Shown here in pieces: positions 63,325 to 64,000 of a stretch of DNA of 64,000 nucleotides (positions within the stretch are counted from its first letter, which is position 1; each line of letters opens with the position of its first letter). Made by a program: the position numbers and the translations under genes. The notes below the pieces were generated by a model, which had not been told where the DNA came from, ran no database searches, and saw nothing but the letters and a program-made list of their open reading frames with translations. Source of the DNA: Mycobacterium sp. NBC_00419 (GTDB lineage: Bacteria; Actinomycetota; Actinomycetes; Mycobacteriales; Mycobacteriaceae); assembly GCF_036023875.1 (NCBI RefSeq), contig NZ_CP107931.1, positions 1,798,001 to 1,862,000 on the forward strand. Direction: 5' to 3'.

Positions 63325-63391
63325 CTGCGGATACTAAGACCGCTGCACGCGGCTGCACGGCGATTTGGCAATTCAGATCGGCGAACCGACA

Positions 63392-64000
63392 TCAGCCGAA
63401 CGCCTTGGTGAACCGCGGCGGCAACAACCGCAGCAGCGTGACCAGCGGCACCCACGGCCAGGCGGGCACGATCGCCCGTCCGGTCTCGCGTTCGACGGCC
63501 TTCACGATCTGCCGCACACCGGTCTCGTTGTCGACCATCAGCATGGTGGAGTTCGACTTGGCCGTCATCTCCGACTCGATGTACCCCGGCTCGATGACGG
63601 TGACTGTGATTGGGCCGGAAGCATATTCGCCGCGCAGCGACTCTCCGAGGGAGGACACCCCGGCCTTGCTGGCGCAGTAGGCCGCCTTCACGCCGGGTAC
63701 GCCCTTGTTGCCCAGCACGCTGGAGATCAGCACCAGGTGCCCGGAGCCGGCCTTCTTGAAGATCTCCAGGGCCGTCTCGACCTGCACCAGCGCGGAGACG
63801 AGGTTAGTTTCGATGGTGGCCTTGTTGGCCCACACCTTGCCGGTGCCCAGCGGGGCACCCTTGCCGATGCCGGCGTTGACGATGACGCGGTCGAGTCCGC
63901 CGAGTTCGTCGGCGAGCTGGGCGAATACCACGGGCACCTGCTCGTGGTCGTTGACGTCGAGGGCGGCTACGGCGACGGTGATGCCGGGGTGGCGGGCGGT
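63392..64000 (-). CDS. Short-chain dehydrogenase/reductase (5' end cut by window edge)
   Basis: At least 202 residues are present; the cofactor-binding N-terminus lies beyond the right edge. SDR landmarks: IVNAGIGKG (NAG motif), catalytic Ser in LVLISSVLGNKG, and YCASK with Tyr and Lys in KAAYCASKAGVSSLGESL, then IEPGYIESEM. Substrate unknown; the position matches Rv0945. The last 30 residues contain a hydrophobic segment (IVPAWPWVPLVTLLRLL) that may touch the membrane. Confidence 0.9.
   Translation of the reverse strand, partial: TARHPGITVAVAALDVNDHEQVPVVFAQLADELGGLDRVIVNAGIGKGAPLGTGKVWANKATIETNLVSALVQVETALEIFKKAGSGHLVLISSVLGNKGVPGVKAAYCASKAGVSSLGESLRGEYASGPITVTVIEPGYIESEMTAKSNSTMLMVDNETGVRQIVKAVERETGRAIVPAWPWVPLVTLLRLLPPRFTKAFG

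Overview
The window reads as chromosome of a fast-growing, non-tuberculous mycobacterium (Mycolicibacterium type). It is GC-rich, uses many GTG and TTG starts, and its gene order from about 13.2 kb to the right edge follows the block known in M. tuberculosis as roughly Rv0996 back to Rv0945. An MspA-type porin, absent from the tubercle bacilli, sits inside that block. All identifications come from reading translations and motifs; no database search was run.

Left part (1-10.3 kb), mostly accessory: a truncated MMPL transporter, two methyltransferases, a secreted histidine phosphatase, a small secreted protein, a MarR/DUF1398 divergent pair with a perfect operator palindrome, a GAF-ANTAR regulator, a His-tailed membrane protein, and a CGNR zinc-finger regulator divergent from a two-gene TIGR03086/PPOX operon with repeated TAACG boxes between them.

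10.3-13.2 kb is a small island next to a tRNA-Ala(CGC) gene. It holds an ESX-type polymorphic toxin with a C-terminal TNT (NAD glycohydrolase) domain, an overlapping immunity-like gene, and a WXG100/EspC-like partner broken by a frameshift and an amber codon. An imperfect 33-bp direct repeat flanks it, one copy touching the tRNA 3' end.

13.2-25.8 kb: the division pair glpR/SepX and gephyrin-like moeA (Glp) with rimJ and galU; folate cyclo-ligase; the heat-shock chaperone gene ruc behind a CIRCE element and a SigH-like promoter, followed by a SAF-domain gene; mscL; mspA with a long upstream region that contains a 51-codon gene behind a perfect Crp site; moaB2; and the envelope-stress system mprA-mprB-pepD with two MprA boxes.

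25.9-35.1 kb is a tightly overlapping acyl-CoA operon: AtuA-like protein, FadE13, AccD2, AccA2, FadE12 and EchA7, then a DUF1707 protein. It looks like a branched-chain or isoprenoid acyl-CoA carboxylation route.

35.1-64 kb: a secreted Thr/Ala-rich protein, a MoxR/VWA pair, a lipoprotein, purN-purH, perM and a proline-rich membrane protein, SfnG monooxygenase, an F420-type oxidoreductase, a thiolase-like protein divergent from a TetR gene with twin operators, an S9 peptidase, sucCD, an M23 peptidase, a PAP2 phosphatase, uvrD1, chorismate mutase behind a structured leader, gabD-like dehydrogenase, pgi, a small secreted protein and a truncated SDR. Strong perfect-stem hairpins separate several convergent gene pairs.

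No rRNA, CRISPR array, insertion sequence, prophage or replication origin was seen.
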